DNA of 41,399 nucleotides, taken from PMNU01 sp035480575 (GTDB taxonomy: Bacteria; Patescibacteriota; Saccharimonadia; Saccharimonadales; UBA4665). The translations under genes were made by a program, and so were the position numbers. Every line of letters begins with the position of its first letter. Within the stretch, counting starts at the first letter, position 1. The DNA lies in assembly GCA_035480575.1 (NCBI GenBank), contig DATIHR010000021.1:1-41399 (forward strand), in the 5' to 3' direction. Shown in pieces: positions 13,722-22,174 of the stretch. Under the pieces are notes generated by a model. It saw only the letters and a list, made by a program, of their open reading frames with translations. It searched no databases and was not told where the DNA came from.

Positions 13722-15230
13722 GTGCAAGAAGAACGAAGTCATGCAGAAATAATGGTTATTATTAGCGCGCTCATGCTCGTCATGCTGCTTGCCGCGCTTG
13801 ACCAAACTATTGTGGCAACAGCATTGCCGAAGATTGCTGCGGATCTGCACAGCCTGAGCAAGCTGCCATGGGTGGCGACCGCCTACCTGCTGACCAGCGC
13901 AATCGCTACGCCTATATATGGCAAGCTGGGCGACATGTATGGCCGCAAAAAGATATTTTTATCGGCTATTGTGCTGTTTCTGATTGGCTCTATGCTGGCG
14001 GGTTTAAGCCAGACAATGGAACAGCTGGTTGCATTCCGGGCCGTTCAAGGTCTGGGCGCCGGCGGCCTTATGTCGCTGGTGCTCGCTATTGTGGGCGAGA
14101 TAGTGCCACCCCGCAGACGTGGTAAATACCAGGGGTATTTTGGTATTGTGTTTGGCTTGTCCAGCGTAGCCGGGCCACTATTGGGCGGACTATTTACCGA
14201 GCACCTAAGCTGGCATTGGATATTCTTTATTAATGTACCACTCGGTTTAATTGCCATGTATGCGGTGGTAACGAAGTTACATTTGCCAGTACACCGTAAC
14301 CCGCACCGTATAGATTATGCTGGTGCTGCGTTACTGTCTGTGGCGGCGGTCAGTCTGCTATTGGTAACTGTGTGGGCAGGAATTAATTATGCATGGGGGT
14401 CTGTCCAAATACGTGGCCTGATTGCGACAGCGGTGGTATTCACCGGATTGTTTATTTGGCGCGAACGACATGCGGCCGAGCCAATTATACCCTTGCGACT
14501 TTTTAAGAATGGCATCTTCATAACCGCCGTCTTATTATCACTGCTGGCGGGCATTGCCATGTTTGCCAGTATTTTATTTATCCCGCAGTACCAGCAAATT
14601 GTTCGTGGCAACACACCCACTGAATCGGGCTTACTTATGTTGCCGCTCATTGTGGGGCTCATTGGGGCGTCTATGGTATCGGGCCGCTTGATTACAAAAA
14701 CGGGGCGGTATAAACCATTTCCGATCATCGGCTCGTTATTGCTCATTGCTGGCCTGTGGCTGTTTAGCCATTTGGGTTTAGAAACAAGCCATTGGGTACT
14801 ATCGGCGTGGATGTTGGTACTAGGGGCCGGGATCGGCATGTTCATGCAGGTACCGACACTTGCGGTACAGAACTCTACACCGCGTGCCGACTTGGGCAGC
14901 GCGACGTCGACGGTTACATTCTTTCGAAGCATGGGCGGAAGCCTAGGCGGCGCAGTGTTTGGCACGATTCTTACAGCGAGACTTACGTACTACCTAGCCG
15001 CGCAAATCCCAGACGCGGCCCAGGTTACACATAGTGCGCTAGCTAGCGGCGCATCGCACATACCAGGGCAGCTGCAGCCACAGGTGTTTGGCGCGTACAT
15101 TACCTCGTTTCACGATTTATTCTTGTATGCCATACCATTCGCGGCCGCGGCATTTATAGTGTCGCTGTTCCTTAAGGAAACGCCGCTTCGGGAATCGAAC
15201 AAAGAAGTACCGGCTGCTCAAGACTCGTAA
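13722..15230 (+). CDS. MFS drug exporter of the DHA2 (14-TM) family
   Basis: The 502-residue protein begins at GTG 13722 with GGGGG six bases upstream. It has about 14 hydrophobic segments and the DHA2/EmrB-QacA motifs: LDQTIVATALPKIAADL in TM1 (motif D1), GKLGDMYGRKK in loop 2-3 (motif A), FRAVQGLGAGGLMSL in TM4 (motif B) and GPLLGGLFTEHLSWHWIFFINVP in TM5 (motif C). These define proton-driven exporters of lipophilic compounds. A promoter-like pair TTTACT/TACAAT (18-bp spacing) ends near 13677. It is convergent with the histidine kinase gene, 21 bp away. The actual substrate cannot be told. Confidence 0.92.
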   Translation: MQEERSHAEIMVIISALMLVMLLAALDQTIVATALPKIAADLHSLSKLPWVATAYLLTSAIATPIYGKLGDMYGRKKIFLSAIVLFLIGSMLAGLSQTMEQLVAFRAVQGLGAGGLMSLVLAIVGEIVPPRRRGKYQGYFGIVFGLSSVAGPLLGGLFTEHLSWHWIFFINVPLGLIAMYAVVTKLHLPVHRNPHRIDYAGAALLSVAAVSLLLVTVWAGINYAWGSVQIRGLIATAVVFTGLFIWRERHAAEPIIPLRLFKNGIFITAVLLSLLAGIAMFASILFIPQYQQIVRGNTPTESGLLMLPLIVGLIGASMVSGRLITKTGRYKPFPIIGSLLLIAGLWLFSHLGLETSHWVLSAWMLVLGAGIGMFMQVPTLAVQNSTPRADLGSATSTVTFFRSMGGSLGGAVFGTILTARLTYYLAAQIPDAAQVTHSALASGASHIPGQLQPQVFGAYITSFHDLFLYAIPFAAAAFIVSLFLKETPLRESNKEVPAAQDS

Positions 15231-15251
15231 GCGGGTTGTTTATCGAGTAGT

Positions 15252-17399
15252 TTATTGAAGAGGTATCCAGCAGCCAAAAATACTACCGCTGCCGTTTGGC
15301 CCGGGCTTATAGTAAACTTCGCCGCCGTGACCTTCCGCAATACTCTTTACGACGTATAGGCCGATGCCATTGCCATTGGGATGTTCGTGGCGCGCATTAG
15401 AGGCGCGGTAAAATTTGCCGAACAATTTGTCGCGCTCATCTTCGGGTACGCCCATGCCTTGGTCGGCTACTTCCATCATTACTTTACCGTCAGCTTCCGA
15501 TAACGTAACGGTTATGGTGCTGTGCTCGGGGCTGTATTTGATAGCGTTATCTATGTAGTTAGACAATATCTCGTTAATTTTGGCGCTGTCTGTTTGGGCA
15601 TGCACAGGATGGTCAGGCTTATTGAATACGATGGTGCTACCTCTTTGGCCGGCGACTACCTTCATTTGGTCAATAACTCGGTCAGTCAGCTCAATAAGTT
15701 CGGTATCGCTTTTTTCTATAAGGAAGTGGCCGGCTTGCAACCGAGCCATGTTGAGCATGGTGTGCACAACGGTAATAAGGTGCTCGCTGCTTGCTTCGGC
15801 GAGGTTAATAAGCTCCTTGCGGTCTGTTTCCTCCATTTGTGGGTGGTTAAGCATGCGTATAGCGTCGTGCACCGAGGCGGCGGGTGTGCGCAGTTGGTGC
15901 GAGGCGGTGGCGATAAAGTCGTCTTTTAGGGCGTCGAGCGTTTGTAGTTCCTTGTTAGCGGCGCGTAGTTTAGCAGTGGCGCGGCGAACTTCGCTGTGCA
16001 GGGTATCGGCGAAGTGTAGAATTTGCTCGTATTTTTTGGCGTTATCAAGCCCGACGTCTAGGTTTTTGGCGCTAATACGTAGCAGTTCTATATCTTGTTT
16101 GTTGTACATGAGCCCGTTCTTTTTGGTGCCGAGCAGTAGTAAACCTGTTACGTTTTTCTTGGTGCCAAGCCGTACGATAACCTCTAGGTCGTCTTTAGCC
16201 ATAACTTTGGCAATGTTGGCGTCAGGCTGTTCGTTACGTTCAAAAATAATCTGGCCATCTTTAGGTAGCTCGCTGGTTAGTGCGGCAAGCTCGGTTGGAC
16301 GGTCGCCGCCAATGTTATAGTCGTGGTATAGGGCTCCGGATGCATTGAACAGTGCCAGGTGCGCCCGAGAGGGTCGAAGCGGTTTTTGTAACACGTCCAG
16401 ACTCCTACGCATAATGCGGTCGATATCGTTTTCGCTAATAAGCACATCCGAAAGCTCGTCCAGTATGGCCCGGACGGTGTAGGCATCCCGGTAAAAAATG
16501 CGCTGGGTACGCTTGGCGACAAATTGTTCGATGCTATGGAACGTAAGGCCGACAATAATAGTAGGCAACAAAAAGGTAATTAGTTGGGAGCGCCCAACAC
16601 CGCTGCCTGGCGTAATTGCAGTGCTTAGTAGTAATACGAATGCCGAATACAGACCAGCAATAATACCGATGGTTATGACATACCCAATTAAGCGGGTAAC
16701 CGCCAAACGAATATCGAATAAGCGGAACTTTACAATGGCGTACGATGCCGTGCCGACAAAAATAACGAACGACAACGCGCCCGCTAGATTGGAAAAGTTA
16801 TTAGATTGGTTGAGTATTGTTAAAAATACACCGGTAACAACGTTCACGACAAGTGCGGCAATAAGCCCAAGCATGACAAATTTGATTTGTCCGCGCTCTC
16901 GCGCGTTCACGTACTTGCGCTTGCGCACCATAATTACCAGGCCAGTTAAAAAGCTCGCAACCAAGTAGGCACTCTGCAGGGTATACAGCAAGCCAAGCTG
17001 TGTGGGCTGTGCACTATGGGCTTGTACATCAATACCAGGTATAAGGTAGGGGGTCAGAGATACAATCATAAAAAACACGGATGGCACAATAGCAAAGACG
17101 TGCAATTTCCAGGTAGGCGTATGTAGTTGGGCCGGAAATACATTCGCAAAATAAAGGACTAGTGGGGCTATGAGGGTGCCTACGCAAGTAGCGGCGCGTA
17201 CTGCCCACAGGCTTATAACAGGGTCTAGCGCAATGTCGCCAATCATAAGCGCAAGCAGCCAGACCGCAATGACCATAGCTAATGAAAAGAACAAAATATT
17301 AATCTTTTGCTGTGCATTTTTTATGACAGTAACAATACCGATAAGTATCAAGCCTACTATGGGCAACAAGTATGACAGCCAGGTATAAAACTCAAGCAT
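15252..17399 (-). CDS. Membrane histidine kinase with multi-helix sensor
   Basis: The 715-residue protein starts at ATG 17399. About nine N-terminal transmembrane helices (the first seven like the 7TM sensor of histidine kinases) are followed by a GAF-like region (about 310-460), a HisKA domain with the phospho-accepting His in ATASHQLRTP near residue 500, and a HATPase_c domain with N box NYIDNAIKYSPE, G1 box DQGMGV and G2 box NGNGIGLYVV. TATACA (17414-17409) preceded by TGC is an extended -10, nine bases before the ATG, with no ribosome binding site, so leaderless. No response regulator gene is adjacent, making it an orphan kinase. The signal is unknown. Confidence 0.9.
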   Translation of the reverse strand: MLEFYTWLSYLLPIVGLILIGIVTVIKNAQQKINILFFSLAMVIAVWLLALMIGDIALDPVISLWAVRAATCVGTLIAPLVLYFANVFPAQLHTPTWKLHVFAIVPSVFFMIVSLTPYLIPGIDVQAHSAQPTQLGLLYTLQSAYLVASFLTGLVIMVRKRKYVNARERGQIKFVMLGLIAALVVNVVTGVFLTILNQSNNFSNLAGALSFVIFVGTASYAIVKFRLFDIRLAVTRLIGYVITIGIIAGLYSAFVLLLSTAITPGSGVGRSQLITFLLPTIIVGLTFHSIEQFVAKRTQRIFYRDAYTVRAILDELSDVLISENDIDRIMRRSLDVLQKPLRPSRAHLALFNASGALYHDYNIGGDRPTELAALTSELPKDGQIIFERNEQPDANIAKVMAKDDLEVIVRLGTKKNVTGLLLLGTKKNGLMYNKQDIELLRISAKNLDVGLDNAKKYEQILHFADTLHSEVRRATAKLRAANKELQTLDALKDDFIATASHQLRTPAASVHDAIRMLNHPQMEETDRKELINLAEASSEHLITVVHTMLNMARLQAGHFLIEKSDTELIELTDRVIDQMKVVAGQRGSTIVFNKPDHPVHAQTDSAKINEILSNYIDNAIKYSPEHSTITVTLSEADGKVMMEVADQGMGVPEDERDKLFGKFYRASNARHEHPNGNGIGLYVVKSIAEGHGGEVYYKPGPNGSGSIFGCWIPLQ

Positions 17400-17513
17400 T
17401 ATGTGCAGTGTATAGCATGTCGGCCAACAACTATTTAACAAATTATTAACTTTTAATGTTTGTGTGTGGATAACCTGCTAGACTGCGCTCAACATGTTAA
17501 GTAAGGGTGGGCA

Positions 17514-18440
17514 ATGGGATTTATTACAGAGTACCCCGAATTTTCGGGGGTCGATCTTAATGTTGCGGCAAAAATAGAAACGTATACAAGGCAGTATCCG
17601 CCATACTCTGATTTTAACGCGGTTAATACGCTTTGTTGGAACAACGACGAAAGCGCACGCGTCACCAATCTGCACGGCAACCTTGCTATGCGCCTGCCTG
17701 ATTATTTAGATGGCGCGCCTTTCTATTCGTTTTTAGGCGATAAAGAAGTAGCTGCGACTGCTCGCATATTACTAGACGAAGCCGAGCGGACAACTGGCAG
17801 GCGCACGCTGCGCCTAGTACCCGAAGTCGGTGCGCTTGCACTACGGGAAACGGGCGCGTTTACCGTTACCGAAGATCCGGATGGGCATGACTACGTCCTG
17901 TCGCTGGCCGACGTGGCCGCTAAATCCGGCAAGAAGTACATACACATGCGCCAAGAGGTTAACTATTTTGCTAACCATTACGGCGCTGCAACATCATTTG
18001 AGTGGCTGGACTGTGCTAGGGCGGACGTGCGCCGCGATATATATAAGGTATTTTTAGGGCGCGAACAACATAAAGCGCAGCAAGGCCACGATAACGCGCA
18101 CGAAGCAGAGTTGGTGGCACTGGACCGCTTGTTTATGCTTGTAAACCCGGCGAAGTTGGCTGCGTATGGCCTGCGTATCGAGGACGATTTGCGTGCTTTT
18201 ATTATTTGCGAAACAATCGACGAAGAATGGGTGACGGGCCACTTCTGGAAGGCAGATACGGCCTACCGGGGTATTTACCGGTACCTTATGTGGCGGACTG
18301 CGCTACGCCTGAGTCATGAAGGTTACAGCAAACTTAATATAGAGCAGGATTTAGGCATTGCAGGTCTCAAACGTATGAAGCAGCTGTTTGGTCCGGTAAC
18401 GGTGCTTAAGAAATATACCGTTTCCGACGGGCCTGTTTAG
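17514..18440 (+). CDS. DUF2156 / LPG-synthase C-terminal-like acyltransferase
   Basis: The 308-residue protein starts at ATG 17514 after a GGGTGG site. It follows the DUF2156 (phosphatidylglycerol lysyltransferase C-terminal, GNAT-like) order: YPPYSDFNAVNTLCWNN, HGNLAMRLPDYLDG, FYSFLGDKEV, then KKYIHMRQEVNYFANHYG (family: K-x6-R-x-E-x-N-x-F) and the C-terminal AFIICETIDEEWVTGHF. Soluble members aminoacylate lipids or other acceptors from charged tRNA, but the acceptor here is unknown and it lacks the membrane part of MprF. The 3' end overlaps the convergent gene at 18437 by 4 bp. Confidence 0.75.
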   Translation: MGFITEYPEFSGVDLNVAAKIETYTRQYPPYSDFNAVNTLCWNNDESARVTNLHGNLAMRLPDYLDGAPFYSFLGDKEVAATARILLDEAERTTGRRTLRLVPEVGALALRETGAFTVTEDPDGHDYVLSLADVAAKSGKKYIHMRQEVNYFANHYGAATSFEWLDCARADVRRDIYKVFLGREQHKAQQGHDNAHEAELVALDRLFMLVNPAKLAAYGLRIEDDLRAFIICETIDEEWVTGHFWKADTAYRGIYRYLMWRTALRLSHEGYSKLNIEQDLGIAGLKRMKQLFGPVTVLKKYTVSDGPV

Positions 18441-19582
18441 CTTTTGGCAGCAATGCTCGCCATGCGAAATAGCTGGTGGCTGACTGGTTTAGAGAAATTA
18501 GTTTGTAAACCGCCTTTCTTTAGCCCTATGCGTGCCAGGCCTGGCACTTGCTTGTTACTTTCCGTATCGCAGGCGAACGTAATAATCGATTCGGCGCCTG
18601 AGCGGACGATGAGCTTACCGAGCATGCTCGCGCTACGTATGGTCATAGACGGTGAGCGTAGCTCGGGGTTGGTTATGACGCCCGGGGAGCAAAAAACTAA
18701 CCCTTGTTCGTACTGGGGAAATGTAGTGCGGTAGTAGTACTGGTTCATCCAGGGAAGGTTCCGGACATCGGTTTGAATATTGATGTTGCCGATGGTGTTT
18801 CCTTCGCGGTAGACGAATTTGACGAATGAAGGGTCCTGCATAAGGTTTTTAAAATCTTTTTCTGAGAAGCCGGCTTGGACTGGGTCGTTGGCAGTCAGTT
18901 CGGCGAACGCCTGTTCGTAAAAGCCCCATACTTGCTCGATATCTTTTATAGGTAGCGTCGCCGATACCGTAACATTCGCATCCTGTAAGACATCTGGCAG
19001 CTGGGCATAGGCGCTATATAAAGATACGGGCGTAGACGGCACGTCGGTTTTTTCTATGGGTGTAGCGATGCTGGCGTAGTGATAATGTTTTGTTGCAGCG
19101 CCCTCTGGTCCGTGGATATCGGTCAGGCGTAGGCCGGACGCATCGGTTATGGCAGTTAGTTCGGCATTCACGGTATGTGCCTCGAGGTCGGTATGGTTAA
19201 AGACAATAACTCCGTTTTGTGCCGCCAGCTGCCGCAGCGCGGGGCGTAATGCGGCAATATATGCTTGCGGGCTTTGCTGAAAGGGTGTCGATAAATGGTT
19301 GTAGTACATAAGCGGCCGGCTACCGGCGTAGCGATTGTAAAAATCTAGGTTAGCATCGCCATAGTTTCTTAGTGGGGCAAGTAACGGCACGGTGCGCAGA
19401 CTGTCGTCGGTCGGTATGTCCAGCATGGTAGTCCGTGGGTCTTCGTAGGCTAAACGGAAGTCACTACTATCAAACAACCCCTCTGCTTCAGCGCCTTGTT
19501 GTCGCGATGGATTTTCGAAACATTCCCTATAATACGCAAAATTTGCCTCAATGCCCGAGACTGCTGCTGGTTGTTCTGACAT
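18437..19582 (-). CDS. Hypothetical protein, possibly GNAT-like
   Basis: The 381-residue protein starts at ATG 19582, with the same GGGTGGG-type ribosome binding site as its convergent neighbour; the upstream GTG would place that site inside the gene. The region IEQVWGFYEQAFAELTAN... MQDPSFVKFVYREGNTIGNI looks like the first part of an N-acetyltransferase (GNAT) domain, and a later segment (ASMLGKLIVRSGAESIITFACD) could be its acetyl-CoA side. The N-terminal 190 residues are unassigned. It has no membrane segments. The pairing with a DUF2156 protein, also a GNAT fold, is suggestive but not conclusive. Confidence 0.55.
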   Translation of the reverse strand: MSEQPAAVSGIEANFAYYRECFENPSRQQGAEAEGLFDSSDFRLAYEDPRTTMLDIPTDDSLRTVPLLAPLRNYGDANLDFYNRYAGSRPLMYYNHLSTPFQQSPQAYIAALRPALRQLAAQNGVIVFNHTDLEAHTVNAELTAITDASGLRLTDIHGPEGAATKHYHYASIATPIEKTDVPSTPVSLYSAYAQLPDVLQDANVTVSATLPIKDIEQVWGFYEQAFAELTANDPVQAGFSEKDFKNLMQDPSFVKFVYREGNTIGNINIQTDVRNLPWMNQYYYRTTFPQYEQGLVFCSPGVITNPELRSPSMTIRSASMLGKLIVRSGAESIITFACDTESNKQVPGLARIGLKKGGLQTNFSKPVSHQLFRMASIAAKS

Positions 19583-19667
19583 GCCCACCCCCCATTAACT
19601 AATCATAAGTATAACAACGTTTCTCCAGCGTTTGTACGCATTTTGTTGGACCAATACTTGTAGCGGT

Positions 19668-19676
19668 TGTTATAAT
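19668..19676 (+). promoter_or_regulatory. Extended -10 promoter of the beta-helix protein
   Basis: TGT-TATAAT (19668-19676) is a consensus extended -10. TTGGAC with a 19-bp spacer could serve as a weak -35. The transcript would have a leader of about 25 nt containing GGAGGG, six bases before ATG 19709. Confidence 0.7.
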
Positions 19677-19708
19677 GCATATGTTTAAACTTAAGTGGAG
19701 GGAATACT

Positions 19709-20980
19709 ATGCAATTGCATATTGCGAGTATGGACAGGCGCAGATTTAAGTGGGGAATCGCGGCAGCGGGGTTCGGTATGGCGGCTATGGTGGCCGCTTT
19801 TTCGTTTATGAGCCTACGCGCAGGAGCTGCTCCGGTGGTATTTGTCGTGGACGACGACGGCATGGCTACGGGCAATAACTGCAATAGTTCGACCCCAACG
19901 CCATACACTACCATAAGCGCTGCGGTTACGGCTGCAGCTGCCGGCGACACTGTTAAGGTGTGCCCTGGTAGCTATACCGAGGACGTTACCATAGATAAGT
20001 CCCTGACACTTAAGGGTGCAAAAGCAGGCACGTCGGTTAACGGGCGTACCTTTAACGCCGCGAACGAATCTACCGTTACTGGCCTGGTTACTATCGATGC
20101 CGAAGATGTGACTGTAGACGGTTTTTCGCTTACTAACCCCGACCAAGGGCTTGGCGTATTAGTTAAGACAACGGGCAAGGACGCGGTTATCCGCAAGAAC
20201 ATCCTGCAAACCGTGGGCAATAACACCTTTGCTGGCCCGGTCGTTGGTATATATCTAGAGCTCGGACCGGACGGTGTATCGGTACGCGGCAACAAGATTA
20301 GCGACATCCAGAGCCAGACTGGGTCTGCGCAGGGTGTGCTTGTTGGCGACAGCACATCGGCCGACCCCAGCCTTGACACAAGCATCAACAACAACCGTAT
20401 TAGCGACATCACTAGTGTAGAAAAGGGTGCATACGGCGTTCAGGTTAACAACGGTTCGTCGAGTGCACCAACAGCAGTTGGCTACACCGAAGTCGAAGTA
20501 GCTGGTAACACCATCAAGAATTTGAGCGGCACGTGGGTACACGCCATTGGCTTGGAAGGCGAAACGCCAAACGCCGATGTAAACCACAACGTTATTAGCA
20601 ACCTTACCGACACCGATGGTGGTACGGTTAATGACGCTGTTGGCGTGTTCTTCGAGGACAATCCGTTCTTCTTTACCTCTCAGGTTAACCAGAACAACCT
20701 GGCGGTAGGCAGCGACAACTTTGGTATTGCTGTTGCAACGGCGCTATCTACACAATACGTTTCACTAAGCGTTGACGGCGAATGTAACTGGTGGGGCGCT
20801 GCAAATGGCCCAAGCACTGTTGGCACTGGTTCCGGCGCTATGGTTGGCCCGAACGTAGACTTTAAGCCTTGGCTGAAGTCGGCAAACCTAGACCGTGGTT
20901 GTGGCGACCATAATCACCACGACAGCGACAAGCACCACGGCGACTGGGGCGACGACAACGACGATTGGCGTGAAGACTAA
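19709..20980 (+). CDS. Secreted right-handed beta-helix protein with His/Asp-rich tail
   Basis: The 423-residue protein starts at ATG 19709 with GGAGGG upstream. An N-terminal signal (WGIAAAGFGMAAMVAAFSFMSLRAGA) is followed by YTTISAAVTAAAAGDTVKVCPGSYTEDVTI, the typical first turn of pectin-lyase-fold proteins, then repeated turns with N-ladder motifs (IRKNILQ, VRGNKISDI, INNNRISDI, VAGNTIKNL, VNHNVISNL), ending in ECNWWGAANGPS. The last 30 residues alternate His, Asp and Gly (HNHHDSDKHHGDWGDDNDDW) and may bind metal. It is presumably surface-exposed or secreted, as adhesin or polysaccharide-active protein; no catalytic residues can be assigned. A terminator follows. Confidence 0.88.
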   Translation: MQLHIASMDRRRFKWGIAAAGFGMAAMVAAFSFMSLRAGAAPVVFVVDDDGMATGNNCNSSTPTPYTTISAAVTAAAAGDTVKVCPGSYTEDVTIDKSLTLKGAKAGTSVNGRTFNAANESTVTGLVTIDAEDVTVDGFSLTNPDQGLGVLVKTTGKDAVIRKNILQTVGNNTFAGPVVGIYLELGPDGVSVRGNKISDIQSQTGSAQGVLVGDSTSADPSLDTSINNNRISDITSVEKGAYGVQVNNGSSSAPTAVGYTEVEVAGNTIKNLSGTWVHAIGLEGETPNADVNHNVISNLTDTDGGTVNDAVGVFFEDNPFFFTSQVNQNNLAVGSDNFGIAVATALSTQYVSLSVDGECNWWGAANGPSTVGTGSGAMVGPNVDFKPWLKSANLDRGCGDHNHHDSDKHHGDWGDDNDDWRED

Positions 20981-21007
20981 CAGTATCGTTTAGTAGTCAT
21001 ATGCATT

Positions 21008-21038
21008 AAGAATGCGGGGTAACACCCGCGTTCTTTTT
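21008..21038. terminator. Bidirectional terminator between the beta-helix gene and rsgA
   Basis: An 11-bp stem, AAGAATGCGGG paired with CCCGCGTTCTT (one G-T), has a 6-nt loop and ends in TTTTT on the plus strand. The mirror strand ends in an A/T stretch as well, and the two convergent genes stop on either side. The rsgA stop codon TAA overlaps the T-run. Confidence 0.85.
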
Positions 21039-22101
21039 AATGTGGGAATTCTTGGTCAGCGCGCATGTCGCGGTCGGCCTGTTTGTACATTTTATTTTGG
21101 GCTTTCCTTTTTTGGTCTGCGCCTTGCGTGTTGGGTTTGGCGTTTTGCTGCTTAAGCTCGCCCTGCATTTTAAGGTAGTTCTGGTAGTGCGCCTGCTTAA
21201 GCTTACCCGATTGTAGGGCGGTTTGAATCTGGCAGCCGGGTTCGTTGCCGTGGCGGCAGTTGCTGTATTTGCATTGCGCAGCCAGGGCGATTACGTCATC
21301 AAAATTTTCGTCCAGATCTTCCTCGGCGCCCCACAGCTGTAATTCGCGGATGCCGGGCGTGTCTATAAGCAACCCTCCGTTGGGCAGCATAAACAGTTCG
21401 CGGTGGCTGGTGGTGTGCTGGCCGGTATCGTCGGACTCGCGCACTGCTTGCGTTTGCTGCGCATCTTGCCCAAGTAAAAGGTTGGTAAGCGTAGATTTGC
21501 CAACGCCGGATGACCCTAGCAGTACGGCTGTTTTGCCTGCGGCAATGGCCTGCCTGATCTCGTCAACGCCCTGGCCGGTAGCTGCGCTTGCAATAATAGT
21601 ACGTACATCTAGGGATGAGACAGCATCTATGTATGGTTGTACGTTATTGGTTTTATCCGCTTTATTTAGTACGAGTACAGGGGTGATATTACCGACAGTC
21701 AGTTGGTATAAATAGCGCTGCAGTCGTTCGGGGCTAAAGTCGTTATCCAGCGCCTGCAGCACAAAGGCAATGTCTACATTAGTGGCCATTATTTGTTTTT
21801 GGGCTTTGTGTCCGGCCGCCCGGCGGGCAATTTCGCTGCTGCGTGGCAGTACTGCCTCTATGGTTGCATGTTCGCCAGATAGCAGTACTGCAACCCAGTC
21901 GCCAACCTTGGGAAAATCTTCAGGACGGCCAAAATGCTGCAAGCGCCCGGATAGTACGGCGGTTTTTTCGGCTGGCGTTACTACGGTAAGCGAGCTGCCA
22001 AAGTCGGCAGTTACCCGCGCAGGTACACACTGCGGCACAGCGTTAGCCCGCCAGGCAGTATCCAGGCGTTCATCCCAACCATATGCATCTAGGTTATTCA
22101 T
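21037..22101 (-). CDS. rsgA: Ribosome small subunit-dependent GTPase A
   Basis: The 354-residue protein is a circularly permuted GTPase: an N-terminal OB fold (VPARVTADFGSSLTVV ... VGDWVAVLL), then G4 LNKAD, G5-like SAATGQG, G1 GSSGVGKST, G2-region DDTGQHTT and G3 DTPG, and a C-terminal zinc domain with C-x5-C-x-H-x5-C (CKYSNCRHGNEPGC). It matures the 30S subunit. Length and motifs are normal. The lysine- and glutamine-rich C-terminus extends a little beyond the usual end. The gene is convergent with the beta-helix gene and divergent from the gene at 22175, with which it may share a palindromic -10 region. Confidence 0.95.
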   Translation of the reverse strand: MNNLDAYGWDERLDTAWRANAVPQCVPARVTADFGSSLTVVTPAEKTAVLSGRLQHFGRPEDFPKVGDWVAVLLSGEHATIEAVLPRSSEIARRAAGHKAQKQIMATNVDIAFVLQALDNDFSPERLQRYLYQLTVGNITPVLVLNKADKTNNVQPYIDAVSSLDVRTIIASAATGQGVDEIRQAIAAGKTAVLLGSSGVGKSTLTNLLLGQDAQQTQAVRESDDTGQHTTSHRELFMLPNGGLLIDTPGIRELQLWGAEEDLDENFDDVIALAAQCKYSNCRHGNEPGCQIQTALQSGKLKQAHYQNYLKMQGELKQQNAKPNTQGADQKRKAQNKMYKQADRDMRADQEFPH

Positions 22102-22146
22102 ACACCGTTATTGTCTCACGTTTTTTACGGCGCCGCTTTGGCCTAT

Positions 22147-22154
22147 AGTATACT
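22147..22154. promoter_or_regulatory. Palindromic AGTATACT, possible shared -10 of divergent genes
   Basis: AGTATACT is its own reverse complement and so contains TATACT on both strands (22149-22154 plus, 22152-22147 minus). It lies between rsgA (start 22101) and the gene at 22175. Neither strand has a strong -35, so the assignment rests on the -10 and its position. Confidence 0.45.
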
Positions 22155-22174
22155 GACACTGCGTAAGGAGGGGT

